Positions 28,174 through 36,669 of a stretch of DNA of 64,000 bases are shown here, one piece after another. The DNA comes from Methylobacterium durans. Lineage in GTDB: Bacteria > Pseudomonadota > Alphaproteobacteria > Rhizobiales > Beijerinckiaceae. A model generated the notes under the pieces. It was not told where the DNA came from. It saw only the letters and a program-made list of their open reading frames with translations, and made no database searches. The DNA lies in assembly GCF_003173715.1 (NCBI RefSeq), contig NZ_CP029550.1, positions 5,255,501 through 5,319,500 on the forward strand, given 5' to 3'. The position numbers and the translations under genes were made by a program. Positions within the stretch are counted from its first letter, which is position 1; each line of letters starts with the position of its first letter.

Positions 28174-29506
28174 GGGACCGTTTCGGTGGGGATTGGGGTG
28201 GCCATCGGGGCCGGCGGCTAAGGTGGAGTTTGCGGACTTCAACCTGAGCCGGGAGCACCCGATGACCGACGACAGAGTGGCACTGATCGAGGCGCTGCAG
28301 AAGGCTGACGACGGCAACTTCCTGCGCTCGTTGGCCGAGACGGTCCTGCAGATCCTGATGGAGGCCGACGTGGAGGGCCTGATCGGCGCGGGCCGCTACG
28401 AGCGCACAGGCGAACGCAGCACCTACCGCAACGGCTATCGCGAGCGCAGCCTCGACACACGGCTCGGCTCACTCAACCTCAAGATCCCCAAGCTGCGGAC
28501 CGGCAGCTATTTCCCCGGCTTCCTGGAGCCGCGCCGCACGGTCGAGAAGGCGCTGGTCGCCGTGATCCAGGAGGCGTGGATCGCCGGCGTCTCGACCCGG
28601 CGCGTGGACGACTTGGTGCAGGCCATGGGTCTGTCGGGCATCTCCAAGTCCTCCGTGTCGAAGCTGTGCAAGGAGATCGACGAGCGCGTGAACGCCTTCC
28701 TGACGCGCCCTCTCTCGGGTGCGTGGCCCTATCTCTGGCTCGATGCCACCTACCTGAAGGTGCGCGAGGGCGGTCGCATCGTCTCTGTCGCTGCCATAGT
28801 CGCCGTCGCGGTGGACACCGAAGGCCGGCGCGAGATCGTCGGCCTGCACATCGGCCCCAGTGAGGCCGAGGTGTTCTGGACCGACTTCCTGCGGAGCTTG
28901 GTCAAGCGCGGGCTCTCGGGCGTGCAGCTCGTCATCTCGGATGCCCACGAGGGGCTCAAGGCGGCCATCCGCCGGGTGCTGAAGGCGACCTGGCAACGCT
29001 GCCGCGTTCACTGGACCCGGAACGCGCTGGCCTACGTGCCGCGGACCCAGCAGACCATGGTGGCTGCCGGCCTGCGCCACGCCTTCCAGCAGCCCGATCA
29101 GGACGCCGCCCGGGCCGCCCTTCAGCACCTGGGCGAGCAACTGCACAACCGCTGGCCGAAGCTGAAGGTCTTCATCGAGGCCACGTGCGAGGACGTGCTG
29201 GCCTACCTGACTTTCCCGCTCCAGCATCGGGCCAAGCTTCACAGCACGAACCCGCTGGAACGCCTCAACAAGGAGATCAAGCGGCGCGCCGATGTGGTCG
29301 GCATCTTCCCCAACACGGACTCGATCCAACGCCTGATCGGTGCGGTGCTTCTGGAGGCCAACGACGAGTGGCAGCTTCAGCACCGCTATATGCAGATCGA
29401 GGGCATGGCCGGGTTTGCTCCGGCGTTGATCGAGGAGAGCGTCACGACACTTCCACCACAGGCTGCCTGACCGATGGCGGCTCCAATTCCACCCCGAAAG
29501 TCCACC
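28174..29506 (+). mobile_element. IS256-family insertion sequence
   Basis: 1,333 bases containing one transposase gene. Imperfect terminal inverted repeats can be drawn: left GGGACCGTTTCGGTGGGG and onward, right (reverse complement) GGTGGACTTTCGGGGTGG and onward, both leading to GCCATCGG about 28 bases in. The 8 bases outside each end (TAATTTCC and TCATTGAC) do not match, so no target duplication remains; the right flank continues 27 bases to the IS3 element. Confidence 0.8.
28262..29470 (+). CDS. IS256-family transposase (mutator type), full length
   Basis: 402 residues. The DDE catalytic triad is visible: Asp161 in WLDATYLKVR, Asp227 in VISDAHEGLK and Glu333 in NPLERLNKEIKRR, with the family C/H motif CRVHWTRN between the second Asp and Glu. 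The N-terminal YERTGERSTYRNGYRER segment is also typical. No stop or frameshift, so the element may still be active. ATG 28262 is used because it lies just inside the IS and gives the normal N-terminus. Confidence 0.95.
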   Translation: MTDDRVALIEALQKADDGNFLRSLAETVLQILMEADVEGLIGAGRYERTGERSTYRNGYRERSLDTRLGSLNLKIPKLRTGSYFPGFLEPRRTVEKALVAVIQEAWIAGVSTRRVDDLVQAMGLSGISKSSVSKLCKEIDERVNAFLTRPLSGAWPYLWLDATYLKVREGGRIVSVAAIVAVAVDTEGRREIVGLHIGPSEAEVFWTDFLRSLVKRGLSGVQLVISDAHEGLKAAIRRVLKATWQRCRVHWTRNALAYVPRTQQTMVAAGLRHAFQQPDQDAARAALQHLGEQLHNRWPKLKVFIEATCEDVLAYLTFPLQHRAKLHSTNPLERLNKEIKRRADVVGIFPNTDSIQRLIGAVLLEANDEWQLQHRYMQIEGMAGFAPALIEESVTTLPPQAA

Positions 29507-29553
29507 TCATTGACGGACGTAACCGATGATCCCTGTTTCAGTGGACACGGAGG

Positions 29554-30417
29554 TTACGTTGCCCAGCGCTGCTCAGCTTGCTCAGGCGTACGGTAGCCGA
29601 GGGCGGAGTGGAGGCGCTGTCGGTTGTAGTAGCCCTCGATGTAGGCGAACAGGTCGCGACGTGCCTCGTCGCGGGTTGCCCATCGGCGCTGATGGACGAG
29701 TTCGACCTTGAGTGTGTGGAAGAAGCTTTCCATCGGGGCATTGTCGAAGCAGCATCCTGTCCGGCTCATCGAGGCGACCGCCCCTACGACGGCGAGTTGC
29801 TCGCCGTAAGCTGCCGCAGCGTATTGGCTCCCGCGATCCGAATGACAGATGAGCCCGGCAGCTGGCCGTTGCCGCTGGGTGGCCATCATCAACGCGGCCA
29901 GGGTCAACTCGATGCGCATGTGCTCGCGCATGGCCCATCCCACGAGCTTGCGGGTGGCCAGATCCAGCACGGCCGCGAGGTAGAGCCAGCCCTCGCCAGT
30001 CGCCAGGTAGGTGATGTCGGCTAGCCAGACGCGGTTGGGGGCTGCCGCCACGAAGGTCTGCTGCAGGAGGTTGGGAGCGAGCGGCAGGGGATGATTGCTG
30101 TCGGTGGTGCACGGGCGATAGCGGCGGCCTGCCAGAGCCCGGATGCCGTGTCGGCGCATCAGCCGCTCGATGCGGCCTCGGCTGACGCCGCGTCCCTCCG
30201 CGCGCAGAGCGGCATGCATCCGCGGTGAGCCGTAGCGGCTCTTGTGCTGTTCCTGCAGGCGTCGCACGTCCGCCAGCAAGGTACGGTTCTCCTGGGCGCG
30301 GCGGCTCTCAGGCCGGGAGCGCCAGGCATAATACCCACTGGCCGAGACCCCGAGCACGCGGCACATGAGACGCACCGGCCAGATGCTTCCATGCTGCTCG
30401 ATGAAGCGAAACGTCAT
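29554..30417 (-). CDS. IS3-family transposase OrfB (integrase catalytic domain)
   Basis: 287 residues. N-terminal HTH_21 segment MCRVLGVSASGYYAWRSR, HKSRYGSPRMH, then an rve integrase core with the DDE residues in WLADITYL, CHSDRGSQYA and NAPMESFFHTLK. The ATG at 30417 overlaps the orfA stop by four bases, and the fused OrfAB transposase would come from -1 slippage at the A7 run (complement of 30447-30453). Intact. Confidence 0.93.
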   Translation of the reverse strand: MTFRFIEQHGSIWPVRLMCRVLGVSASGYYAWRSRPESRRAQENRTLLADVRRLQEQHKSRYGSPRMHAALRAEGRGVSRGRIERLMRRHGIRALAGRRYRPCTTDSNHPLPLAPNLLQQTFVAAAPNRVWLADITYLATGEGWLYLAAVLDLATRKLVGWAMREHMRIELTLAALMMATQRQRPAAGLICHSDRGSQYAAAAYGEQLAVVGAVASMSRTGCCFDNAPMESFFHTLKVELVHQRRWATRDEARRDLFAYIEGYYNRQRLHSALGYRTPEQAEQRWAT

Positions 30418-30737
30418 TTCGGCACCTCCGCGAAGATGCCGATGGCTTTTTTTAGTATGTCGCGCTCCATGCGCGTGCGATCGAGTTCGCGCCGCAGGCG
30501 AGCGATCTCGGCGGCCTGATCGGCCGGTGAGGTCAGAGGCGAAGCCGCCACAGGCGTAGGCCCACTGCCGACCACACGTGGCGGGCTGTCCTGTAGGCTC
30601 GCGCGCCAGGCCCGCAGCATCGAGGGCTGGATGCCAAGCTCGGCTGCGATCTGCATCTGCGGCCGGCCGCTGCTCTCCAGAAGGGCCACGGCCTCACGCT
30701 TGAACTCAGGCGTGAACGTTCGTTTCGTTGTCCCCAT
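30414..30737 (-). CDS. IS3-family transposase OrfA (helix-turn-helix)
   Basis: 107 residues. Begins with KRTFTPEFKREAVALLESSG and the HTH helix QIAAELGIQPSMLRAW, then a leucine-zipper-like stretch IARLRRELDRTRMERDILKK. Near its end the coding strand has seven A bases (complement of T 30447-30453) in the phase A-AAA-AAA, the usual IS3 -1 frameshift signal that makes OrfAB. ATG 30737 is the conserved start; the frame continues upstream into the cytochrome fragment. Confidence 0.92.
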   Translation of the reverse strand: MGTTKRTFTPEFKREAVALLESSGRPQMQIAAELGIQPSMLRAWRASLQDSPPRVVGSGPTPVAASPLTSPADQAAEIARLRRELDRTRMERDILKKAIGIFAEVPK

Positions 30738-30788
30738 CAGACACCTTCCAGCCCCCGTAGGAGCGTAGCAGAGGTGTCCACTCATTCA

Positions 30789-31137
30789 GAGGAAGATCAT
30801 AGGCGGACTCGCCCGGCTCCGCGAGCGGCCCCCAGCGGCGCACATCGGCGGTGACCGGCCCCCATGGACGCGCGTCGGTGCTGATGGGACGCACGTACTG
30901 GGAATGACAGTAGTTGCAGCCGCCCTTGATGTAGACCCGGCGCCCTTCCGCCTCCAGCGGCGTGTAGTCGGCCGCCTCGGTCACGACCCATTTGAGCTGG
31001 CCGAGATCGTTGCGCACGACGGCCGTCACCTGCTTGTCGGCAGCCGGCGGATCGCCGGGGGGCGACGCCCCTTGGGTACTCGACGCGAGGAGGAGAACGC
31101 CGGTGCAGGCCGCCGACGCGGCGAAGAGCCTGTTCAT
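30789..31137 (-). pseudogene. FixO/CcoO-like cytochrome c subunit, truncated by the IS3 element
   Basis: About 116 codons remain from ATG 31137 (GGAGGT nearby). A signal peptide (ends near STQGA) is followed by TPLEAEGRRVYIKGGCNYCH, continuing S-Q-Y-V-R-P, which is the haem-binding C-x-x-C-H and context of cbb3-oxidase subunit II (FixO/CcoO) relatives. The frame then runs straight into the IS3 end, losing the second half with the Met ligand region. No 3' remainder exists to the left of the IS elements. Neighbouring pufC points the other way. Free-standing FixO-like monohaem proteins also occur, so its original partner is uncertain. Confidence 0.75.
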
Positions 31138-31556
31138 CGGACGACCTCCGCACCGGTTCGCGTCCGGCCGGAGCCGCCATCGTCCCGATGATTCCGAGGT
31201 GCGCCTGGACATCTCCGCCGAGGCCCTGCCCTGGCCGAGATGTCCATCTTGGCGTCGCCTGCAAGGGATTCGGGAGACGAGAACTCCCGATGCGCCGAGC
31301 ACATGCCCATCGTCGAGCGCATCGGCGACGTCGTCATGACTTTGATCCCTGAAGGCGTTCCTCACATTCTACCGAACACGAAATATCGACTTGTACAAAT
31401 GCAGAACTTCTTATCGGGACGATCAGCAAACTTATTATGCGCACCGGGAGAAAGGGTGCGACAGTAAACACCGCGTGCGCTCCCGATTAAGCTACCGCAG
31501 GGGCGGGAAGGGGTTCTGAGGCCACGTCGTCACGCTCTGCGGGAAGGGGCTCTGCG
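31138..31556. other. Divergent intergenic region between fixO-like and pufC
   Basis: About 420 bases. An inverted repeat GGGA-TTCGGGAGACGAGAAC-TCCC lies around 31271-31294, and the part before pufC (31360-31450) is less GC-rich, probably its promoter. I did not find a clear FnrL (TTGAT-N4-ATCAA) or PpsR (TGT-N12-ACA) site. Confidence 0.35.
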
Positions 31557-32612
31557 ATGATCGGCTTCCGCCTAGCCCTGCTGCTTCTCCTCGTTCCGAT
31601 CGCAATCGCCCTGAACGTTTTCGGGTTCGTCGTGTACAAGGCGATGAACCCGCCGAAGACGCAGAGCGAGCAGCACGGCTATCGCGGCACCGGCATGGTG
31701 CTACTGCAGGAGCCGAAGGCCAAAGCCGCCGCGCTGGCCGAGAACACCATCCCAGGCTCGGTGCCCTACGCGGGAGACGAGGGCGAGAAGGCCGGCACCG
31801 TCTACGAGAACGTCAAAGTCCTGGGCGACGTCAATGTCGGCGAGTTCACGCGGCTGATGGTCTCGATGACCAAATGGGTCGCGGCCGATCAGGGGTGCGC
31901 CGCATGCCACAACACAGCGAACTTCGCGGACGACTCGCTCTACACCAAGGTCGTGGCTCGGCGCATGCTGCAGATGGTGCAGCACATCAATTCAGACTGG
32001 ACGAAGCATGTCGGTGAAACCGGGGTCACGTGCTTCACCTGCCATCGCGGCAAGCTGGTCCCGCCCCATGTCTGGTTCAGCGATCCCGGCCCTGCGCAGG
32101 CCGGCGGTTCGGCTCAGATGCCGGCCGGCAAGAATCATCCTTCGACAGCGGCCGGCGGCTCCGCTCTGCCCTTCGACCCGTTCACGCCGTTCCTGGAGCA
32201 GGAGGGCGAGATCCGGGTCGCGTCGAAGACCGCATTGCAGACAGGCAACCCGCAATCGATCAAGCAGGCTCAATGGACCTACGCGCTCATGATGAATTTC
32301 TCGAAATCGCTCGGTGTGAACTGTAACTTCTGCCACAATACGCGCTCATTCTATAGTTGGTCAGATAGTCCACCTCAGCGAGTGACGGCTTGGCACGGCA
32401 TCCGAATGGTGCGTGAGCTTAACGGAAATTACCTGAATCCGCTGCGCGATAAGCTTCCCGCGAACCGCCTCGGTCCGGCGGCTGGCGATGCGCCGAAGGT
32501 CTACTGCGCCACCTGCCACAACGGAGTCAACAAACCATTGCTCGGAGTCAATATGGTGAAAGACTTCCCGGAACTTAAGACTAAACCCCCGCAACATTCG
32601 GACGCGCGATAA
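31557..32612 (+). CDS. pufC: Photosynthetic reaction centre tetrahaem cytochrome c subunit
   Basis: 351 residues. An N-terminal hydrophobic anchor (about residues 5-29) is followed by four haem sites: CAACH (114-118), CFTCH (159-163), CNFCH (256-260) and CATCH (317-321). Each is preceded by a Met-bearing helix (for example MVSMTKWVAAD, RMLQMVQHIN, YALMMNFSKS, GIRMVREL). The C-terminal YCATCHNGVNKPLLGVNMVK matches PufC closely. PufC sits on the periplasmic face of the type II reaction centre and re-reduces the special pair. It is normally last in pufBALMC. Here pufLM are not in the window, so it is either an orphan or a relocated gene. No break is seen. Confidence 0.92.
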   Translation: MIGFRLALLLLLVPIAIALNVFGFVVYKAMNPPKTQSEQHGYRGTGMVLLQEPKAKAAALAENTIPGSVPYAGDEGEKAGTVYENVKVLGDVNVGEFTRLMVSMTKWVAADQGCAACHNTANFADDSLYTKVVARRMLQMVQHINSDWTKHVGETGVTCFTCHRGKLVPPHVWFSDPGPAQAGGSAQMPAGKNHPSTAAGGSALPFDPFTPFLEQEGEIRVASKTALQTGNPQSIKQAQWTYALMMNFSKSLGVNCNFCHNTRSFYSWSDSPPQRVTAWHGIRMVRELNGNYLNPLRDKLPANRLGPAAGDAPKVYCATCHNGVNKPLLGVNMVKDFPELKTKPPQHSDAR

Positions 32613-32951
32613 AATCGTGAGATTCATGCCTTGCACGGCACAGATGCATCGGCGCATGCGGGCAAGAGCTGATTGCAGCGGGTTGCTGAATCTCACGCCG
32701 CGCATCACTTGGCCCGGTGGGATGCGCGGCGTGAGCTCTTCGCTGCTCTTACTCGAAGAGTGGACGGCGCTTAAGGCCAAGCCCCTCCAATGAGGCGGTC
32801 GAGCGCGTTCCCAGAATGACCCTGCTCGCGGTCTTTGCGCCCGATAGAGCCTCGCATCCCAGAGCAAATTGTAAGCATCGTACCTAGCATTTGTGCATCT
32901 CGTCCGCGCAAAAAATAATCTATGTTGCTTTTTCTGCGCGGAGACAGCGTC
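32613..32951. other. Gene-free stretch after pufC
   Basis: About 340 bases. Contains a GCGCGGCGTGAG near-repeat (CTCACGCCGCGCATCA at about 32694-32709 and GCGCGGCGTGAGCTC at about 32725-32739) that could form a stem of about 12 pairs downstream of pufC, a possible terminator. Nothing coding is convincing. Confidence 0.45.
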
Positions 32952-33167
32952 ATGAATGATCAAGGCGGCGACCTCGCATGGGTGCTCATTCACCAGAGCC
33001 GGCAGGCCCGAGCCGAGTTGGAGGACGCCATTCAGCGCTCACGGCAATCGATCATACAGGCGCGAACACTGCTTTATGCCCTCCCTGACCAACTGCAGCA
33101 GGTCCGCATCGAGCGTTTTCAAAACAATTCAGCGGAAATTCCGCCTGCAAAGAACATTGCGCGATAA
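32952..33167 (+). CDS. Small unknown protein, helical
   Basis: 71 residues from ATG 32952. The sequence is mostly one predicted long helix (QSRQARAELEDAIQRSRQSI) with charged spacing, no signal or membrane segment, and no family recognised. It is preceded by GCGGAGACAG, an acceptable ribosome site. Could be a small regulator or a chance frame in GC-rich DNA. Confidence 0.45.
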   Translation: MNDQGGDLAWVLIHQSRQARAELEDAIQRSRQSIIQARTLLYALPDQLQQVRIERFQNNSAEIPPAKNIAR

Positions 33168-33927
33168 GCGGCATCTGATCTTTCGGTGGCGCAGTCGGCC
33201 TGGAAGCCTCATGATGCGGATAGACCGCAACAGACGAAGAGATCTGCCCAGATCTCACGAGTGTTGTTTGCCGTCGATCAGCAGATCGATCAGGTCATGC
33301 GCACAGATCCAAATTGTGTTGCGCTCTCCATCGGATGCCCGCTCGCCCGCCAGGACGAAGCGTTTGAGGCTAGTCTTCTCAGTCTGATTGTCCGTGCGCT
33401 TGCACCGGCCCAATCTGTTCGTGGGCGGGTTGGGGGGAGATGGCGCGCAGGCCGCCCGACCGGTCAGGGCCTGCAACAGCTTGGCCAACGCGTGGCCTCT
33501 CTCCGCCACGTCGTTGTGCGCCCGCGGCAAAGAACGCCTAACGGCGGCATCCTCACCGAAATCCAGGAGCCCGCGTGGAGCGCCGTCGATGCGGGCGAGC
33601 TTGATGCCGCGATCGGGAGGCTGCCGATCCAAAGCTTCGCGACCGAGCGCGACGAGCCCGAGACAGCGGGCGTCGATCCAGAATGGCTGTTCGGAACTGG
33701 CGCGGTGCGCCGAAATCCGAGAGCCCGAGGCAATTCCGACGTGCTCGGACCGGAGTGGCACGCGCAGCGGCGGCGCCCGATCGCTCGGCCCCCGATGACT
33801 TCTGCTCCAGACCTCTTCCGCAGGAGGTCCGCGACACGATCGCGCTCGGGCGACTGTGACCCTCCTCACAGACGTGTCGGGACCATCGGGGCATGTGGTG
33901 CGTGCTCAACCACACAGGAGCACACCC
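33168..33927. other. Stretch with long overlapping frames but no recognisable gene
   Basis: About 760 bases. Frames of 135-300 codons are open on both strands (for example 33255-33869 on minus), yet none has a ribosome site, a motif or a plausible amino-acid pattern. It may be a decayed gene. Confidence 0.35.
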
Positions 33928-34170
33928 ATGCGGATCACCATGAGGCAGTACCTCCGCGCGTGCAGCATGATCGTCGTGGCACTCTTTGCCATAGCCGCGG
34001 CCTCTCTGGTCGGCCGGGCCTATCACCCGACCGAGGCCGTGGCCGAACAGGTTCAATCCGGCGGCCCCGTGCCATCGACCTCACCTGTCCGTAGCCGCCG
34101 GCTCCGCTCCGAGCTCGCCGGATGCCGCGCTGATCTGCTGGCAGCCAAGGTGTCGACGCGCGACAGATGA
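33928..34170 (+). CDS. Small membrane-anchored or exported protein
   Basis: 80 residues. MRITMRQYLRACSMIVVALF and the following A-I-A-A-A-S-L-V form a signal anchor; the rest is hydrophilic with a basic R-S-R-R-L-R-S-E stretch. AGGAG at 33916-33920 gives a good start at ATG 33928. No family recognised. Confidence 0.5.
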   Translation: MRITMRQYLRACSMIVVALFAIAAASLVGRAYHPTEAVAEQVQSGGPVPSTSPVRSRRLRSELAGCRADLLAAKVSTRDR

Positions 34171-34496
34171 CGCTGGTGCAGGCCGGTCGCCACCGATGGC
34201 GGGAGAGTCCTGAGGGGAGGGAAAGACCCCGTATCGTCCATCACCAGCGGCCGGCTCGCAGATCACGGCTCGCAATCCTCGGACCGCGCTCGCGTACGCC
34301 AAAGTGCCTTCAGGCCTCGAATTGCAGCCTCGCCAGCAGGCCTCGGTCGATTTTGGCTTGTGGTGCCCTTCCGAAGCTCTTCGGCGCGCGGTCAAGCTGA
34401 TGCCGCCCAGGAACACGGGCATGTGTGAACCGACACCGCAATCGTCGGACCATGGGCGCATCTCTTCATCATCGGGAGCCTCGGAGGGCGACCGTG
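34171..34496. other. Gene-free stretch between two small membrane-protein genes
   Basis: About 325 bases. I see no convincing gene, repeat or regulatory element here. Confidence 0.3.
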
Positions 34497-34658
34497 ATGA
34501 TCCCCCGCCTGCACCTCGACGACACCGCCATGGTGCTGTTCGCGATCGCGCTTCTCATGGCGGTGGGCATCGCCGCCGGGTCGGCAGCCAGAGGCCTGCG
34601 CGCCGCGCAGTTCCGACGCCTACAGCACGCCCTCCGCGTCGTCACGGCGGCGCTCTGA
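34497..34658 (+). CDS. Very small single-span membrane protein
   Basis: 53 residues. One hydrophobic helix (about residues 11-32, TAMVLFAIALLMAVGIAAGS) followed by a basic, arginine-rich tail (RGLRAAQFRRLQHALRVV), so the C-terminus should be cytoplasmic. GGAGGG lies seven bases before GTG 34494/ATG 34497. No family recognised; codon usage and the ribosome site favour a real gene. Confidence 0.45.
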   Translation: MIPRLHLDDTAMVLFAIALLMAVGIAAGSAARGLRAAQFRRLQHALRVVTAAL

Positions 34659-34762
34659 CCCGCATCGAGTGATGCAGCTCTGCTCCTGGCGCCGGGCCGG
34701 TGGCGGGCCGCACGGTCAGTAGCCTGTTCGCTGCTCCGAGCATGTCGTCCTCAGGCGACAAC

Positions 34763-35656
34763 CTACTCGACCACGAGGTTGAGGGTGCGTGAGGCTGGCG
34801 CGAGCTCCACACGCCGGCCCCAGTCGAAGGGGATGAAGTCCTGCTCGATCCCGTCCGCGAACACCACTCCGCCCTCGTTCATGCGTGACGTCACAGAGAG
34901 CGGCGATGCGGCAAGCTTGCCCGCACGGAGCCCCGTGGAAGTCGTCACGCTGGGAAAGGGTTCTCGTACCCAGTAGCCTACGGCCCGCTCCTCCGGACCG
35001 ATCCGAAGTGTGAGCCCCGTCGCCTCGCTGATCGAGCGCGCCCAGCCGGTCACGCCGGTGCCCGACGCCACGATGAGCCCGCTCGACGAATGATCTTCGA
35101 CCGCGTCCCCGAACTCGATACGGTAGCGCGCGGATTGATGACTGCGATGGCCCACGAAGATCTCGTTGAGCGCCAGCAGACGCTCGCCGCCGTCGAGCAC
35201 CGCCTGCACCATGGTGCGATGCTCGACAGAGGCTGCACCCGCGACACTGGCAGGCAGAAGCGAGGCCAAGCGTCCCACCGCGACCCGCGCCAGCACCCCG
35301 TCGTAGAGATCGGGGGCCGGATTGATCCCGATCACGGGCTGCGCGCTCAGATATTTCGCGACGTTGGCGACGAGCCCGTCCTGTCCCACGGCGACGATGA
35401 CATCGTCGGGGGCGAACAGAAACCGGTCGGGGTCGGGCCGTCGCACTAGCGCCTGCCGCCAATCCGACGGCACCGCGGCGCGCGCCTGAATCAGCGTCGC
35501 ATGGAACTGCGCATGGCGCGCATCGATCGCCTCGATCCGTTGCCCGCGGCTCTCCAGGAAGAAGCGGACTTGGCCGCGGGTCGCATGGCGGGCGAGCAGG
35601 AGCTCGTAGTCGGTGTCGCGGGTCACGAACACGGCGCGGGGCGAAACGGCCGGCAT
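34763..35656 (-). CDS. NAD kinase-like protein (NADK2-type)
   Basis: 297 residues from ATG 35656. The fold signature of ATP-NAD kinases is present: VGQDGLVANVAKYL (canonical G-G-D-G, here G-Q-D-G with the catalytic Asp kept), PVIGINPAPD, the L-N-E-I-F-V-G strand at about 150, and SSSGLIVASGTGVTGWARSI in place of the usual T-P-T-G-S-T-A-Y. This pattern is closer to the mitochondrial NADK2 branch than to housekeeping bacterial NadK. Expected activity is NAD(H) phosphorylation, perhaps with an unusual donor or substrate. It is the last gene of an operon with SPFH and NrtR-like genes, 10 bases after the SPFH stop. Confidence 0.8.
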   Translation of the reverse strand: MPAVSPRAVFVTRDTDYELLLARHATRGQVRFFLESRGQRIEAIDARHAQFHATLIQARAAVPSDWRQALVRRPDPDRFLFAPDDVIVAVGQDGLVANVAKYLSAQPVIGINPAPDLYDGVLARVAVGRLASLLPASVAGAASVEHRTMVQAVLDGGERLLALNEIFVGHRSHQSARYRIEFGDAVEDHSSSGLIVASGTGVTGWARSISEATGLTLRIGPEERAVGYWVREPFPSVTTSTGLRAGKLAASPLSVTSRMNEGGVVFADGIEQDFIPFDWGRRVELAPASRTLNLVVE

Positions 35657-35666
35657 GGCCCGGTTC

Positions 35667-36653
35667 TCAGCGCACGGCGACCGGAGCGGAAGCACCCCGG
35701 CGGAACTCGCCGAGCGCCGCGGCCAGAAGGTCCGGCGTCACGTTGACGTGCTCGATCGTCTCCAGCTTGCCCGCGAGTTCCCTGGCCGCCAGCCCGAGCA
35801 GGACCGCCGGTGGCAGATCGCGGTAGACGGTGACGCGCCGCTGCTCGGCCTCCGCCCGCGCGCCCTCGACGAGGCGGATGCGCTCGGCCTCCGCCGCCGC
35901 CTCCAGCCCGTGAGCTTCGGCGAGGCCAGCCGCACGATCGCGGGCGTTCTCTGCCTCCTCTGCGATCAGGAGCTTCTCGCGCCGGGCCAGTTCCGTTCGT
36001 GTGGCGAGCTCGTTCTCCGCGATGGCACGCTCCTTCTCCACGGCGAGGGCGCGGCGGGCGAAGGTCGCCTCGTCGGCCTTCTGCTGCAGCGCCTCGAAGG
36101 TCGGAGTCTGGAGCGCGCGTTCCAGCTCGCTCGACGGTGCGAGGTTCGTCAGCCGGACTGAGACCGCGGCGATGCCGATCTCGGCGAGTGCCGCGGATGT
36201 CGTCAACACCGTCTCCAGCGTGCCGCGCACCGGCTCGGGACCCCCGTCGAGGAGGGTGTCGATCCGCCTTTCGCCGAGATATTGCAGGATGGCCTGACCC
36301 GCGATGCCGCTGATGCGCGCCTCGATCCACTCAACCGGCTCGCTCCGCAGCTTGCCGGTGACGAGATCGATCGCGAAATCGACGCGGCTCGCCAACAATT
36401 CAGGGGCGATGACGTGCCAGCCGATCGTCCCCTGGACCGCGAGCGTCTGGAAATCCCGGCTGCGGCCGCGCACGAACAGCGTCATTTCGCGGTCGTCCAC
36501 CGGCACCTCGCTGATGCTCGCGGTCTCGGGACGGAACCAGAAGACGAGGCCCCGCCCGCTCTGCCGGATGCGGCCGTTGCGGTAGCGGATGACGTGGCGG
36601 CTCGTCTCGCTCCGCAATTGTGCGATCAGGCCGAGGTTGCGGATCGTGGCCAT
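35667..36653 (-). CDS. SPFH/band-7 domain protein (stomatin/slipin-like), soluble
   Basis: 328 residues. The SPFH domain spans about residues 15-190 (VIRYRNGRIRQSGRGLVFWF at the start, RISGIAGQAILQYL and ALAEIGIAAVSVRLTNLAPS near its end). It is followed by a coiled-coil of about 90 residues rich in Ala, Glu and Arg (EKERAIAENELATRTELARR) and a conserved end YRDLPPAVLLGLAARELAGK. There is no membrane helix at the N-terminus, unlike stomatins, so any membrane contact must be by surface binding. SPFH proteins form large ring or cage oligomers. The gene lies between a Nudix regulator (16 bases) and an NAD kinase-like gene (10 bases). Confidence 0.85.
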   Translation of the reverse strand: MATIRNLGLIAQLRSETSRHVIRYRNGRIRQSGRGLVFWFRPETASISEVPVDDREMTLFVRGRSRDFQTLAVQGTIGWHVIAPELLASRVDFAIDLVTGKLRSEPVEWIEARISGIAGQAILQYLGERRIDTLLDGGPEPVRGTLETVLTTSAALAEIGIAAVSVRLTNLAPSSELERALQTPTFEALQQKADEATFARRALAVEKERAIAENELATRTELARREKLLIAEEAENARDRAAGLAEAHGLEAAAEAERIRLVEGARAEAEQRRVTVYRDLPPAVLLGLAARELAGKLETIEHVNVTPDLLAAALGEFRRGASAPVAVR

Positions 36654-36669
36654 GGGCTCCTCCTGCGGA

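Larger units (their letters stand above)
29534..30788 (-). mobile_element. IS3-family insertion sequence
   Basis: 1,255 bases with orfA and orfB on the minus strand. The ends start with TG and share AGTGGACAC: TGTTTCAGTGGACAC at 29534 and TGAATGAGTGGACAC as the reverse complement of the right end at 30788. No matching 3-4 base duplication flanks it (TCCC left, GAGG right). The right end lies inside a FixO-like cytochrome gene, whose 3' part is missing from the other side. Confidence 0.85.

Noticed and set aside
33186..33869. Overlapping long frames on both strands that might be one gene
   Set aside because: Neither strand gives a ribosome site, motif or plausible composition, so no function can be supported; kept only as a gene-free stretch.
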